Shown piece by piece: positions 52,041-60,609 of a DNA stretch of 64,000 bases. The notes under the pieces are model-generated. The model searched no databases and had not been told where the DNA came from. It was given only the letters and a program-made list of their open reading frames with translations. A program made the position numbers and the translations under genes. Each line of letters begins with the position of its first letter. Within the stretch, counting starts at the first letter, position 1. The stretch comes from Paraburkholderia rhizosphaerae (lineage in GTDB: Bacteria; Pseudomonadota; Gammaproteobacteria; Burkholderiales; Burkholderiaceae), in the NCBI RefSeq assembly GCF_004366595.1, contig NZ_SORE01000010.1, forward strand, positions 1 through 64,000, read 5' to 3'.

Positions 52041-52229
52041 ATGTCGTTCACCTGCCGAAACCAGTCCTGCGGCGCACAGTGGGAACTATCCGACGTCGTC
52101 ATCAAGAACGAAGGACAAGGCCTGCTATTCCGCTGCCCGATGTGTGGCGCGCGCAACTACGTCGAGCGATTCGAGTCGGACGACGGCACCGTCGTCTATG
52201 AGCAGCTCGAAGGCCGTCCGTTCCAGTGA
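52041..52229 (+). CDS. Small zinc-ribbon protein
   Basis: ATG 52041 gives 62 residues: FTCRNQSCGAQWEL, then FRCPMCGARNYVE. These are two Cys pairs arranged as a zinc ribbon, with spacing C-x4-C and C-x2-C. The rest is a short acidic tail. Its stop overlaps a possible GTG start of dbpA, so the two are probably cotranscribed. The function is unknown; the ribbon suggests nucleic-acid or protein binding. Confidence 0.75.
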   Translation: MSFTCRNQSCGAQWELSDVVIKNEGQGLLFRCPMCGARNYVERFESDDGTVVYEQLEGRPFQ

Positions 52230-52249
52230 ACCGCGCTCGCCCAACCGAC

Positions 52250-53647
52250 ATGACTAACCCCGCCGCCGACACCTCGTTCAGCACGCTGCCGCTTTCGCCC
52301 GCCGCGCTCGCCAACCTCACCCAGCTCGGCTACGTGCAGATGACGCCGATCCAGGCCGCGAGCCTGCCGCTTGCGCTCGCCGGCCAGGATCTGATCGCGC
52401 AGGCCAAGACCGGCAGCGGCAAAACGGCGGCGTTTTCGTTGCCGCTGCTCGCGAGACTCGACCCGCGCAAATTCGACGTGCAGGCGATGGTGCTGTGCCC
52501 CACGCGCGAACTGGCCGACCAGGTCACGCAGGAAATCCGGCGCCTCGCGCGCGCCGAAGAAAACATCAAGGTGCTGACGCTATGCGGCGGCACGCCGATG
52601 CGTCCGCAAACCGCGAGCCTCGAGCATGGTGCGCATGTTGTCGTCGGCACGCCCGGGCGCATCATGGACCATCTCGAACGCGGCAGCCTCGCATTGCAGG
52701 CGCTCAATACGCTCGTGCTCGACGAAGCGGACCGCATGCTCGACATGGGCTTCTTCGACGATATCGCGACCGTCGCGCGCCAATGCCCGAAGGAGCGTCT
52801 GACGCTGCTGTTTTCCGCGACGTTCCCCGATGGCATCGCGAAGCTGAGCCAGCAGTTTCTGCGCAACCCGAAGCAGGTGACGCTCGAAGAGCGCCACGAC
52901 GACAGCAAGATCCGCCAGCGCTTCTACGAAGTCACCGAAGACGAGCGGCTGCACGCGGTCGGCATGCTGCTCGATCATTACCGGCCGGTCAGCACGCTCG
53001 CGTTCTGCAACACGAAGCAGCAGTGCCGCGATCTGCTCGACGTGCTGCGCGCGCAGGGCTTTCATGCGCTCGCGTTGCATGGCGAGCTCGATCAGCGAGA
53101 ACGCGATCAGGTGCTGATCCAGTTTGCAAACCGCAGCTGCTCGGTGCTCGTTGCAACCGATGTTGCCGCGCGCGGGCTCGATATCGCGCAGCTCGAGGCG
53201 GTGATCAACGTCGACGTCACCCCCGATCCGGAAGTGCACGTGCACCGGATCGGCCGCACCGGCCGTGCGGATCAGGACGGCTGGGCGCTCAGCCTCGCGA
53301 GCATGGACGAAATGGGCCGCGTCGGCGGCATCGAACAGGCGCAGGGGCGCGACGTCGAATGGCGGCCGCTCGCGGAACTCAAGCCAACCGGCGACGCGCG
53401 TCTGCTGCCGCCGATGGAAACGTTGCAGATTCTCGGCGGCCGCAAGGACAAGATTCGTCCCGGCGACGTGCTTGGCGCATTGACCGGCGATGCCGGCTTC
53501 GATGGCGCGCAGATCGGCAAGATCAACGTGACCGAGTTTTCGACGTATGTCGCGGTCGAGCGCGGCGTCGCGCGCGACGCGCTGCGCAAACTGAACGCCG
53601 GCAAGGTGAAGGGCAAGAAGGTCAAAGTCCGGTTGATGGACGAATAA
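52250..53647 (+). CDS. dbpA: ATP-dependent RNA helicase DbpA
   Basis: The family N-terminus (FSTLPLSPAALANLTQLGYVQMTPIQ) fits ATG 52250; GTG 52226, overlapping the previous stop, is an alternative. The helicase core shows AQAKTGSGKT, PTRELADQ, TPGR, VLDEADRML, FSATFP, and the C-terminal lobe ARGLDIAQL with HRIGRTGRA. The last ~75 residues are the DbpA RNA-binding domain, which in E. coli binds hairpin 92 of 23S rRNA during large-subunit assembly. The stop codon lies inside a 13-base tandem repeat. Confidence 0.93.
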   Translation: MTNPAADTSFSTLPLSPAALANLTQLGYVQMTPIQAASLPLALAGQDLIAQAKTGSGKTAAFSLPLLARLDPRKFDVQAMVLCPTRELADQVTQEIRRLARAEENIKVLTLCGGTPMRPQTASLEHGAHVVVGTPGRIMDHLERGSLALQALNTLVLDEADRMLDMGFFDDIATVARQCPKERLTLLFSATFPDGIAKLSQQFLRNPKQVTLEERHDDSKIRQRFYEVTEDERLHAVGMLLDHYRPVSTLAFCNTKQQCRDLLDVLRAQGFHALALHGELDQRERDQVLIQFANRSCSVLVATDVAARGLDIAQLEAVINVDVTPDPEVHVHRIGRTGRADQDGWALSLASMDEMGRVGGIEQAQGRDVEWRPLAELKPTGDARLLPPMETLQILGGRKDKIRPGDVLGALTGDAGFDGAQIGKINVTEFSTYVAVERGVARDALRKLNAGKVKGKKVKVRLMDE

Positions 53648-53676
53648 GCGGGACGAATAAGCGGGACGAATAAGCG
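53638..53676 (+). repeat. Three perfect 13-base tandem repeats across the dbpA stop
   Basis: GGACGAATAAGCG occurs three times end to end. Because 13 is not a multiple of three, TAA appears once in each frame (53645, 53658, 53671), so no frame can read through. Confidence 0.9.
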
Positions 53677-53973
53677 GACGCGCGCCGCGACGACAGCGCA
53701 ACCGTGCGGCCGCATCACTCCCGCTCATACCCCCGGGATTTCCCGTACGTCGGTCCACCTCCGCGCTCAACGCGCTCCGTCGAACCCGGTCCGCCGCGAG
53801 CGTCAACCCCGCAAATCATCAACCGCATGACAAAAACGCATGCGCCGCATGACAAACTTTCGATTGTCGCCGCCCGCGGCTTGATGCCTAATCGCTGAAT
53901 CCGGGCGGAACCGCGTGCTTTTCGTGCTCATCGCGGCCATCGCCGACCGCCCGCCGCGAACCGGAGGACCTCC
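53677..53973 (+). other. Intergenic region between dbpA and the aminotransferase gene
   Basis: No gene is supported here. The stretch holds GC-rich sequence and then a mixed-composition segment that should contain the aminotransferase promoter. A strong ribosome-binding site GGAGGACC lies at its 3' end. No clear terminator for dbpA was seen. Confidence 0.4.
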
Positions 53974-55128
53974 ATGCAGAGCGCGATGCAGACCCGCTCG
54001 AAGCTGCCCGATGTCGGCACAACCATCTTCACCGTGATCGGCCAGCTGGCCGCCCAGCACAACGCGCTGAACCTGTCGCAGGGCGCGCCGAACTTCATGC
54101 CGGACGCGACGTTGATCGAAGACGTCGCGCAGGCGATGCGCGACGGCCACAACCAGTACGCGCCGATGGCCGGTATCTGCGCATTGCGCGAAGCGCTCGC
54201 GCACAAGATCGAGACGCTCTACGGCGCGCGGTACGACGCTTCGTCGGAAGTCACCGTGATCGCGAGCGCGAGCGAAGGCCTGTACTCGACAATCAGCGCA
54301 CTCGTGCATCCCGGCGATGAAGTGATCTACTTTGAACCGTCGTTCGATAGCTACGCGCCGATTGTCCGCCTGCAAGGCGCGAAACCGGTGCCGATCAAGC
54401 TGTCGCTGCCCGCGTTCCGCGTGAACTGGGACGAGGTATCCGCGGCGATCACGCCGAAGACGCGGATGATCATCGTCAACACGCCGCACAATCCGACCGC
54501 GACTGTCTTCAGCGAACACGACATCGAGCGGTTGAAGGCGGTTACCCGCAACACAGACATCGTGATCCTGTCGGACGAGGTGTATGAGCACGTCGTGTTC
54601 GACGGCGCGAAGCATCACAGCATGGCGTGCCATCAGGAACTGGCGGAGCGCAGCGTGATCGTGTCGTCGTTCGGCAAGTCGTATCACGTGACGGGCTGGC
54701 GCGTCGGCTATTGCGTCGCGCCCGCGGCGCTGATGGACGAAATCCGCAAGGTGCATCAGTTCATGGTGTTTTCCGCCGACACGCCGATGCAGGTCGCGTT
54801 TGCCGCCGCGCTTGCGCAGCCCGCCAGTTATCTCAGCCTGTCCGCGTTCTACGAGAAGAAGCGCGACCTGCTCGCGCATGCGCTACGCGAGTCACGTTTC
54901 GAGCTGCTGCCGACCGAAGGCAGCTTCTTTATGCTCGCGCGCTTTCGCGATTTCTCGGACGAAAGCGACAGCGATTTCGTGCTGCGGCTGATTCGCGATG
55001 CGCAAGTCGCGACCATTCCACTGTCCGCGTTCTACACGGATGGCACCGATTCAGGCGTGATCCGCCTGAGCTTCTCGAAGGACGACGCGACGCTGCTCGA
55101 AGGCGCGCGCCGCCTGAGCGCGATCTGA
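53974..55128 (+). CDS. Methionine/glutamine-type aminotransferase (YbdL-like)
   Basis: This 384-residue PLP-dependent fold-type I enzyme begins LPDVGTTIFTVIGQLAAQHNALNLSQGAPNF. Key features are NTPHNPTATVF, the aspartate and tyrosine of ILSDEVYEHVVF, and the PLP lysine in SSFGKSYHVTGWRVGY. This matches YbdL, which transaminates methionine and aromatic amino acids, often with glutamine as donor. The omega-amidase-like gene follows 15 bases after the stop, and the pair fits the glutamine-transaminase pathway. It is cytoplasmic. Confidence 0.9.
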   Translation: MQSAMQTRSKLPDVGTTIFTVIGQLAAQHNALNLSQGAPNFMPDATLIEDVAQAMRDGHNQYAPMAGICALREALAHKIETLYGARYDASSEVTVIASASEGLYSTISALVHPGDEVIYFEPSFDSYAPIVRLQGAKPVPIKLSLPAFRVNWDEVSAAITPKTRMIIVNTPHNPTATVFSEHDIERLKAVTRNTDIVILSDEVYEHVVFDGAKHHSMACHQELAERSVIVSSFGKSYHVTGWRVGYCVAPAALMDEIRKVHQFMVFSADTPMQVAFAAALAQPASYLSLSAFYEKKRDLLAHALRESRFELLPTEGSFFMLARFRDFSDESDSDFVLRLIRDAQVATIPLSAFYTDGTDSGVIRLSFSKDDATLLEGARRLSAI

Positions 55129-55143
55129 CAAGGGGACCACGCG

Positions 55144-55998
55144 ATGAGCCAGATGCAGCAACCGCTATTGGCCGCGGCCGTGCAGATGAGCAGCACGCCG
55201 GACGTCACGCAGAATCTCGCCGAGGCACGCCGCTGGGTGCTCGAAGCGGCTCGCGCGGGCGCGACGCTGATCAGTCTGCCTGAATACTTCTGCTGGATCG
55301 GCGACGACGAGAAAAAACGGGTCGCGCTGGCCGAACCGTTCGGCGATGGCCCGATCCAGCACGCGTTGGCCACCCTCGCGCGCGACACCGGCGCATGGCT
55401 GATCGGCGGCACGGTGCCGATCAGGCCGTCGCAAGGCCCGCAGGCCGGCACGCACGCGTACAACACGTCGCTGCTATTCGACCCGAACGGCCAGTGCACC
55501 GCACGTTACGACAAGATTCACTTGTTCAGCTTTAATCAGGGAGCCGAACAACATGCGGAAGGCGACACGATGGTCGGCGGCGATAGCGTCGGTACCGCAC
55601 AGGGTCCGTTCGGCACGCTGCGTCTGTCGGTCTGCTACGACCTGCGTTTTCCCGAACTCTATCGCGTGGGACCGGCGGCCGATGTGATCGCCGTGCCGGC
55701 CGCGTTTACGCACACCACCGGTCTCGCGCATTGGGAACTGTTGCTACGCGCCCGCGCAGTCGAAAACCAGGCGTTTGTGCTCGCTGCCGGACAGTGCGGC
55801 ACGCATTCGAATGGTTGGCGGACTTTTGGCCACAGTATGATCGTCGGGCCTTGGGGTGAAGTGCTCGCACGTCACGACGACGGTCCGGGTATCGCGATCG
55901 CGACGCTCGACCCGGCACGGCTCGACGAAGCGCGCGGCCGCTTGCCGGTGCTCGAGCACCGCCGCATCGCGACCCCGTCAACGCTCACGCCGCTGTGA
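55144..55998 (+). CDS. Carbon-nitrogen hydrolase (nitrilase superfamily), omega-amidase-like
   Basis: The 284-residue protein has the Glu-Lys-Cys triad: Glu in SLPEYFCW, Lys in RYDKIHLF, Cys in LSVCYDLRFPELYR. Other landmarks are HTTGLAHWELLLRARAVENQAFV and GHSMIVGPWGEV. Members of this branch (Nit1/Nit2 type) cleave alpha-ketoglutaramate or deaminated glutathione. Being next to a glutamine-using transaminase, it probably hydrolyses 2-oxoglutaramate to 2-oxoglutarate and ammonia; the alternative is deaminated glutathione repair. The active-site signature is complete. Confidence 0.88.
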   Translation: MSQMQQPLLAAAVQMSSTPDVTQNLAEARRWVLEAARAGATLISLPEYFCWIGDDEKKRVALAEPFGDGPIQHALATLARDTGAWLIGGTVPIRPSQGPQAGTHAYNTSLLFDPNGQCTARYDKIHLFSFNQGAEQHAEGDTMVGGDSVGTAQGPFGTLRLSVCYDLRFPELYRVGPAADVIAVPAAFTHTTGLAHWELLLRARAVENQAFVLAAGQCGTHSNGWRTFGHSMIVGPWGEVLARHDDGPGIAIATLDPARLDEARGRLPVLEHRRIATPSTLTPL

Positions 55999-56129
55999 TC
56001 CGCGCGGTCGCCGCGACCGCGGGCCGCGCCAACGCAAACAGGTAGCACTGAGCAGGTCGCGGGACCACGGGCGATCCATCGACAGATGCCCGTTCAGACA
56101 AAGTCATACCAATAGGGAAGGAGATCGAA

Positions 56130-56930
56130 ATGAAGCTGCTCAGGAATGGATTGATGTTCGCGTGCGCATGGGCATCGCTTGCGGCGTTCGCGCCGCTTTC
56201 CGCGCAGGCCGCCGACGCGACCACACTGCGCTACGGCCTCGAAGCGCAATATCCGCCGTTTGAATCGAAGGGCGCGAACGGCGAACTGCAGGGCTTCGAT
56301 ATCGACATCGGCGATGCGGTCTGCAAGGCCGCGAAACTCAAATGCAGCTATGTCGAGACGTCGTTTGACGGTCTGATTCCGGCGCTGCAGGGCCGCAAGT
56401 TCGACGCGATCAATTCGGCGATGAACGCGACCGACAAGCGCCGCGAGGCGATCGACTTCACCAGCGTGATCTACCGCGTGCCGACGCAGCTGATCGCGCG
56501 CAAGGACAGCGGCCTGCTGCCGACGCCCGAATCGCTGAAAGGCAAGCGCGTCGGCGTGCTGCAGGCGTCGATCCAGGAGACTTACGCGAAGGCGCACTGG
56601 GAAAACGCCGGTGTCACGATCGTGCCGTATCAGGATCAGAACCAGGTCTACGCGGACCTCGGTTCGGGGCGCCTCGACGGGACACTCGTGCTGGCGCCGG
56701 CCGGCCAGAGCGGTTTCCTGTCGCGGCACGAGGGCAAAGAGTTCGCGTTCGTCGGCCAGCCGGTTCGCGACGACAAGATTCTCGGCACCGGCATCGCGTT
56801 CGGTATCCGTAAAGGCGACACCGCATTGCGCGACCAGCTGAACACGGCGATCGCGAAGGTGCAGGCGGACGGTACGGTGAAGTCGCTCGCGCGGAAATAC
56901 TTCGGCAATATCGACGTGTCCGCGAAGTAG
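56130..56930 (+). CDS. Amino-acid ABC transporter substrate-binding protein (HisJ/ArtJ type)
   Basis: ATG 56130 is preceded by AAGGAGATC. A signal peptide (about residues 1-27, ending LSAQA) leads into LRYGLEAQYPPFESKGANGELQGFDIDIGDAVC, the standard family 3 opening, followed by NSAMNATDKRREAIDFTSVIY and a C-terminal IAKVQADGTVKSLARKYFG. It binds a basic or polar amino acid in the periplasm, probably lysine, arginine or ornithine. No permease or ATPase gene is adjacent, so it must share a transporter encoded elsewhere. Confidence 0.88.
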   Translation: MKLLRNGLMFACAWASLAAFAPLSAQAADATTLRYGLEAQYPPFESKGANGELQGFDIDIGDAVCKAAKLKCSYVETSFDGLIPALQGRKFDAINSAMNATDKRREAIDFTSVIYRVPTQLIARKDSGLLPTPESLKGKRVGVLQASIQETYAKAHWENAGVTIVPYQDQNQVYADLGSGRLDGTLVLAPAGQSGFLSRHEGKEFAFVGQPVRDDKILGTGIAFGIRKGDTALRDQLNTAIAKVQADGTVKSLARKYFGNIDVSAK

Positions 56931-57108
56931 GTTACGCCGCGGCGCGCGCCGGGGCAGGCGAGCCGCTCTGCCCCGGCGGATGCAACGTGCGCCATTTGCC
57001 ATCTTTCGCAAATCGAAAAAACGGCACGCATGCATTGTCAGGATTGGGAATAAAGCGGGGCGCAACGCTGTTTGCGGGGGTAAGACGCACTTTTCCCCTG
57101 TAGACAAA

Positions 57109-57855
57109 ATGGCGCACAGTGATTCCACCATCGACCCGCCGCTCACCGAAGCGGACATCCAGGCGTTTGCCGATGGGTCGCTGTCGCCCGAGCGCTCGGC
57201 CCGGGTGCAGCGCTACCTTGGCTCGATGCCGGGTGAAGCGAGCCGGATCGCATTCTATCGCCGGTTGAACGGGCAGATGCAGCGCTCGTTCATCCCCCAG
57301 GGTTCTTCCGCCCCGGGTGATTCGACACTTATCCGGCGCAGCCTGTCGCACGGCTGGCGGGCGCACGCGCAGCGGGCGTGGCACGCGCTGTCGGGGTCCG
57401 TCGCGCAGCGCATTGCGTTGCTGGTGCTCGCACTAGCCGGTTGGGCCGCTACCGCCTTCGTCTCCGATCATCAGTTCAATGCCACCGCGGTGATGAGCTA
57501 CGCGCAGTGGGCCGGTGCGCCGACACAAATGGCTGCCACGCCGGTTCCCGCGAGCCGCGATCCGTTTTCGACCGAGTTCGCGCAGTTGGGCTGGAAGCTG
57601 GTGTCGGTGAAAACCCTGCGGCTGGGCCTGATCTCGGATGCACAGGAATTCGATTACCGGAATGCGGACGGCCAGCCCATCGTCCTGCTGACGACCGGCG
57701 CGCCGTTTGTCATTGAACGGCCGCACTGGATGGGCCACCGCGTCGGCGAATTGCGGCTGCTCACATGGACCGACAACGGCACGCGCTACGTACTGGCCGG
57801 GCGCGCCGACGCGCATGGCCTGATGAAAGCGGCCGACGCGGCGACCTTCCATTGA
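57109..57855 (+). CDS. Anti-sigma-factor-like membrane protein
   Basis: ATG 57109 gives 248 residues. The N-terminal ~60 residues (EADIQAFADGSLSPERSARVQRYL) match the sigma-binding helix pattern of the anti-sigma gene at 58557. One membrane helix follows (RIALLVLALAGWAATAFV, ~residues 105-122), then a periplasmic domain with WKLVSVKTLRLGLISDAQEFDYRNADG. It lies 186 bases before the ECF sigma gene on the same strand. Having two such proteins around one sigma factor is unusual. The zinc-binding HxxxCxxC motif of many anti-sigmas is absent. Confidence 0.75.
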   Translation: MAHSDSTIDPPLTEADIQAFADGSLSPERSARVQRYLGSMPGEASRIAFYRRLNGQMQRSFIPQGSSAPGDSTLIRRSLSHGWRAHAQRAWHALSGSVAQRIALLVLALAGWAATAFVSDHQFNATAVMSYAQWAGAPTQMAATPVPASRDPFSTEFAQLGWKLVSVKTLRLGLISDAQEFDYRNADGQPIVLLTTGAPFVIERPHWMGHRVGELRLLTWTDNGTRYVLAGRADAHGLMKAADAATFH

Positions 57856-58041
57856 ACCCACGCAGCGCGGCGCATGCCGTCGCGCTCGCGACGGTGGCAG
57901 CCCCGGCACAGCCCGCGCCCGGCGACATTTACGAAAGTTACATCGTGGCGGAATAAAATCGCGGCAGTATTGTTCGCAGTGTTAGATACCGTCGTGCGCC
58001 GGGATGGTGCGCGGCCCCGCGATACCTGACGGGTATAGAGA

Positions 58042-58560
58042 ATGGACATCCGTGATGAACTGATGGAACACGTGCCGCGGCTGCGCCGCTACGCACGTGC
58101 GCTGGTCAACAACCGCGACTTATCGGACGACCTCGTGCAGGACACGCTCGAACGGGCGCTGTCGCGTACCGAGAAGTTCAAGGTGGGTAGCGATCTTCGT
58201 GCATGGCTCTTCACGATCATGCACAACGTGTTTATCAATCAGGTTCGCAAGGCGTCGACACGGGCGGTGCATGTGTCGGTCGACGACGAAAGCGTCTTTG
58301 AAAGCGAGTTCGCGGTGTCGGCGAACCAGATGCAATCGCTCGAAGTGCGCGACCTCGACTATGCACTGCAACGATTGCCGGCGGACCAGCGTGAAGTCGT
58401 GCTGCTGGTGGGCCTGGAGGAAATGAGTTATACGGAGGTCGCGCTTGCGCTGGACATTCCGGTCGGCACCGTGATGTCGCGTCTGTCGCGCGGTCGCGAG
58501 CGGCTCAGGGCATTGATGGCGGGTGCGCAACCCGGCGCGAAACTACAGGTGGTGCGATGA
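58042..58560 (+). CDS. ECF RNA polymerase sigma factor
   Basis: The protein has 172 residues. Region 2 contains RLRRYARALVNNRDLSDDLVQDTLERAL and LRAWLFTIMHNVFINQVRK; region 4 contains LPADQREVVLLVGLEEMSYTEVALALDIPVGTVMSRLSRGRERL. It is a minimal ECF sigma without extra C-terminal domain. The anti-sigma gene overlaps its stop by four bases, so they form one regulatory unit. The inducing signal is not readable from sequence, but the periplasmic domains of the neighbours suggest envelope or oxidative stress. Confidence 0.93.
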   Translation: MDIRDELMEHVPRLRRYARALVNNRDLSDDLVQDTLERALSRTEKFKVGSDLRAWLFTIMHNVFINQVRKASTRAVHVSVDDESVFESEFAVSANQMQSLEVRDLDYALQRLPADQREVVLLVGLEEMSYTEVALALDIPVGTVMSRLSRGRERLRALMAGAQPGAKLQVVR

Positions 58561-59387
58561 GCGAACAACAATCCCCGATCAGCGAAGAGGATCTCCACGC
58601 GTACGTGGACGGTGCGCTGTCCGAAGAGCGCCGCGAGCAGGTGGAGCGCGCGCTCGAACAGAATCCGGCGCTCGCGACGAAGGTGAGCGACTACTTCTCG
58701 CTCAACAGCATGTTCCACGATCGCTACGACCGCGTGCTCAGCGAGCCGGTGCCGGCGCGTTTGCGCCCGCGCAAGACGCGCAACTGGCGTGAAGCAATGA
58801 ACTGGCCGCAGTTCGCGGGCATGGCGGCGGCGCTGGTGCTGGGCATTGGCATCGGCGTCGGCACGAATATGGGCAAGAGCGTGCCTGGCGGCACCTGGAT
58901 CGGCGCGTCGTCGTCGGACACGCGGCCGGTCAGCGCGGACAGCACGGAAATGTTCGCGCGCAAGGCGGCGTTTGCGCATGTCGTGTACATGGCGGCCGTG
59001 ACGCGGCCGCCGGAGCTGGGCAAAGGTCACGAAGAAGAGTTCGTTCAGTTGCTCGCCAACAAGCTCGGCACCGACGTGCATCCGCCGATGCTGACGAAGA
59101 GCGGCTTCATGCTTGACGGCGGCCGGATGCTGCCCGGCAAGGATGGGCCGATGGCGCAGTTCATGTACCGCAACGCGGAGGGCGAGCGGCTGACGCTCGT
59201 GATCTCGCATCGGAACACCAGCGCGAACACGACGGCGTTCCGTCTGTATCAGGATGGACCGGTCAATGTGTTTTACTGGGTCGACGGCAATTATGGCTAT
59301 GCGGTGTCCGGTGGCATGGACCGCAATGTGATGCTGCAGCTTGCGCATGACGTATATGCGCAATTGACTGGATCGACTGCGGGTTGA
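58557..59387 (+). CDS. Anti-sigma factor, membrane-anchored
   Basis: The 276-residue protein starts by overlapping the sigma stop (ATGA). The cytoplasmic N-terminus is EEDLHAYVDGALSEERREQVERALEQNPALATKV, the ASD-like sigma-binding segment. A membrane helix (QFAGMAAALVLGIGIGVGTNM) follows near residues 82-102. The periplasmic part includes VTRPPELGKGHEEEFVQLLANKLG and a beta-rich sensing domain (FMYRNAEGERLTLVIS...). It holds the ECF sigma inactive until a signal acts. A good terminator follows. Confidence 0.88.
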   Translation: MSEQQSPISEEDLHAYVDGALSEERREQVERALEQNPALATKVSDYFSLNSMFHDRYDRVLSEPVPARLRPRKTRNWREAMNWPQFAGMAAALVLGIGIGVGTNMGKSVPGGTWIGASSSDTRPVSADSTEMFARKAAFAHVVYMAAVTRPPELGKGHEEEFVQLLANKLGTDVHPPMLTKSGFMLDGGRMLPGKDGPMAQFMYRNAEGERLTLVISHRNTSANTTAFRLYQDGPVNVFYWVDGNYGYAVSGGMDRNVMLQLAHDVYAQLTGSTAG

Positions 59388-59412
59388 ATATCGATTCGCT
59401 TTAGCGCTGAAA

Positions 59413-59450
59413 GGCCGGATTCCGGGTGATGTTCTGGAATCCGGCCTTTT
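59413..59450 (+). terminator. Intrinsic terminator after the anti-sigma gene
   Basis: GGCCGGATTCC (59413-59423) pairs perfectly with GGAATCCGGCC (59436-59446), followed by TTTT. It lies 25 bases beyond the stop and ends the sigma/anti-sigma transcript. Confidence 0.88.
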
Positions 59451-59609
59451 GTCTTTATCGAAGGACTTCGCAAAGTTCCGCGATGATAATGCAGCGCCGG
59501 CGCCGGCTCCGGCTCCGGCGCTCAGCGGCAACCGTGCCTTTTTGTTCCGGGCTCCGCGCTGCCGAATGCCGTTTAAAAAGAAACTGTCGGCTGAATAGAA
59601 TAATGGGGC

Positions 59610-59621
59610 GATTCGCGAATC
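59610..59621. promoter_or_regulatory. 12-base palindrome in the promoter region of the SDR gene
   Basis: GATTCGCGAATC is perfectly self-complementary and lies in an AT-rich stretch ~106 bases before the start codon, in a ~340-base gap. It may be an operator for an unlinked regulator. The gap also has a GC-rich CCGGCTCCGGCTCCGG run near 59500. Confidence 0.4.
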
Positions 59622-59726
59622 GGGAAAATATTATTGCCAGAAAAAGAAAATATTCTCACGGTACACTCGCTCGCGTTCCGCTTTATTCAATTAACCAGAA
59701 TCCCCGAACACGCTTACGGATTGCCC

Positions 59727-60470
59727 ATGGAAACCACTCAGTTCTCTGAACTCTCATTGCAAAATAGCCGTGTCGTCGTTGCCGGCGGCACGTCGGGCAT
59801 CGGCCTCGCGGTTGCGAGCGCGGCGGCCCGCGCCGGCGCCGAAGTGACGATCGCGTCGAGCAGCCTGCAACGCGTGCAGGACGCGCTCGAGCAATTGCCG
59901 AAGGGCACGCGCGGCGAAGCCGTCGACTTCACCGACGAAGCCCGCGTGAGCGCGTTCTTCGAGCGCGTGGGCGCGTTCGATCATTTCGTCTATACCGCAG
60001 GCGAGTCGCTGTTTTTGCAGACGCTCGCCGAGCTCAGCATTGCTGAAGCGCGCAAGGCGTTCGATGTACGCTACTGGGGCGCGGTGACCGCGGTCAAACA
60101 CGCTGCGCCGCACCTGCGTCCGGGCGGATCGATTACGCTGACGAGCGGCGTCGCGTCGTCGCGGCCGATGCCGACCTGGACGATTCCGTCGAGCCTGCTC
60201 GGCGCGATGGAGTCGCTGACGCGCGCGCTTGCAGTCGAACTGGCGCCGCTGCGCGTCAATGCGGTGAAGCCGGGCGTGGTGCGCACGAACCTGTGGAGCA
60301 ACATGACCGAAGAGGATCGCAATGGGCTCTACGAAGTGGTCGGGAACAAGTTGCCGGTGCAACGGGTCGGTGAAGCGAGCGAGGTTGCGAACGCTTACCT
60401 GTATCTGATGCAGCAGGGATATAGCACCGGACAGGTGATTGTTGTCGATGGCGGTCATATGCTGGTGTAG
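59727..60470 (+). CDS. SDR-family protein with atypical active site
   Basis: ATG 59727 gives 247 residues. The coenzyme site VVVAGGTSGIGLAVASAAARAG is normal for NAD(P)-binding SDRs. The serine of the catalytic set is present (TLTSGVASS). At the position of the usual Tyr-x-x-x-Lys, aligned from the following LTRALAVELAPLRVNAVKPG, the sequence is PSSLL, so both tyrosine and lysine are missing. It may reduce its substrate by another mechanism or act only as a binding protein. There is no obvious operon partner. Confidence 0.85.
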   Translation: METTQFSELSLQNSRVVVAGGTSGIGLAVASAAARAGAEVTIASSSLQRVQDALEQLPKGTRGEAVDFTDEARVSAFFERVGAFDHFVYTAGESLFLQTLAELSIAEARKAFDVRYWGAVTAVKHAAPHLRPGGSITLTSGVASSRPMPTWTIPSSLLGAMESLTRALAVELAPLRVNAVKPGVVRTNLWSNMTEEDRNGLYEVVGNKLPVQRVGEASEVANAYLYLMQQGYSTGQVIVVDGGHMLV

Positions 60471-60542
60471 TTCACGTTGGCCGATCGGCCGGTGGACGTC
60501 CTGCATCAGACCTTAAGCGACTGATTTATGTCGGATTCAGTC

Positions 60543-60572
60543 TTGGACGGGCTTAACTCATCGCCCTACACT
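60543..60572 (+). promoter_or_regulatory. Possible sigma-70 promoter for the aldo/keto reductase gene
   Basis: TTGGAC (60543-60548) and TACACT (60567-60572) are 18 bases apart, 37 bases before the start codon. Each box is one or two bases off consensus. Confidence 0.35.
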
Positions 60573-60609
60573 GCGTGTCACTCACTGACAACACTGATTG
60601 GAGCAAGCC

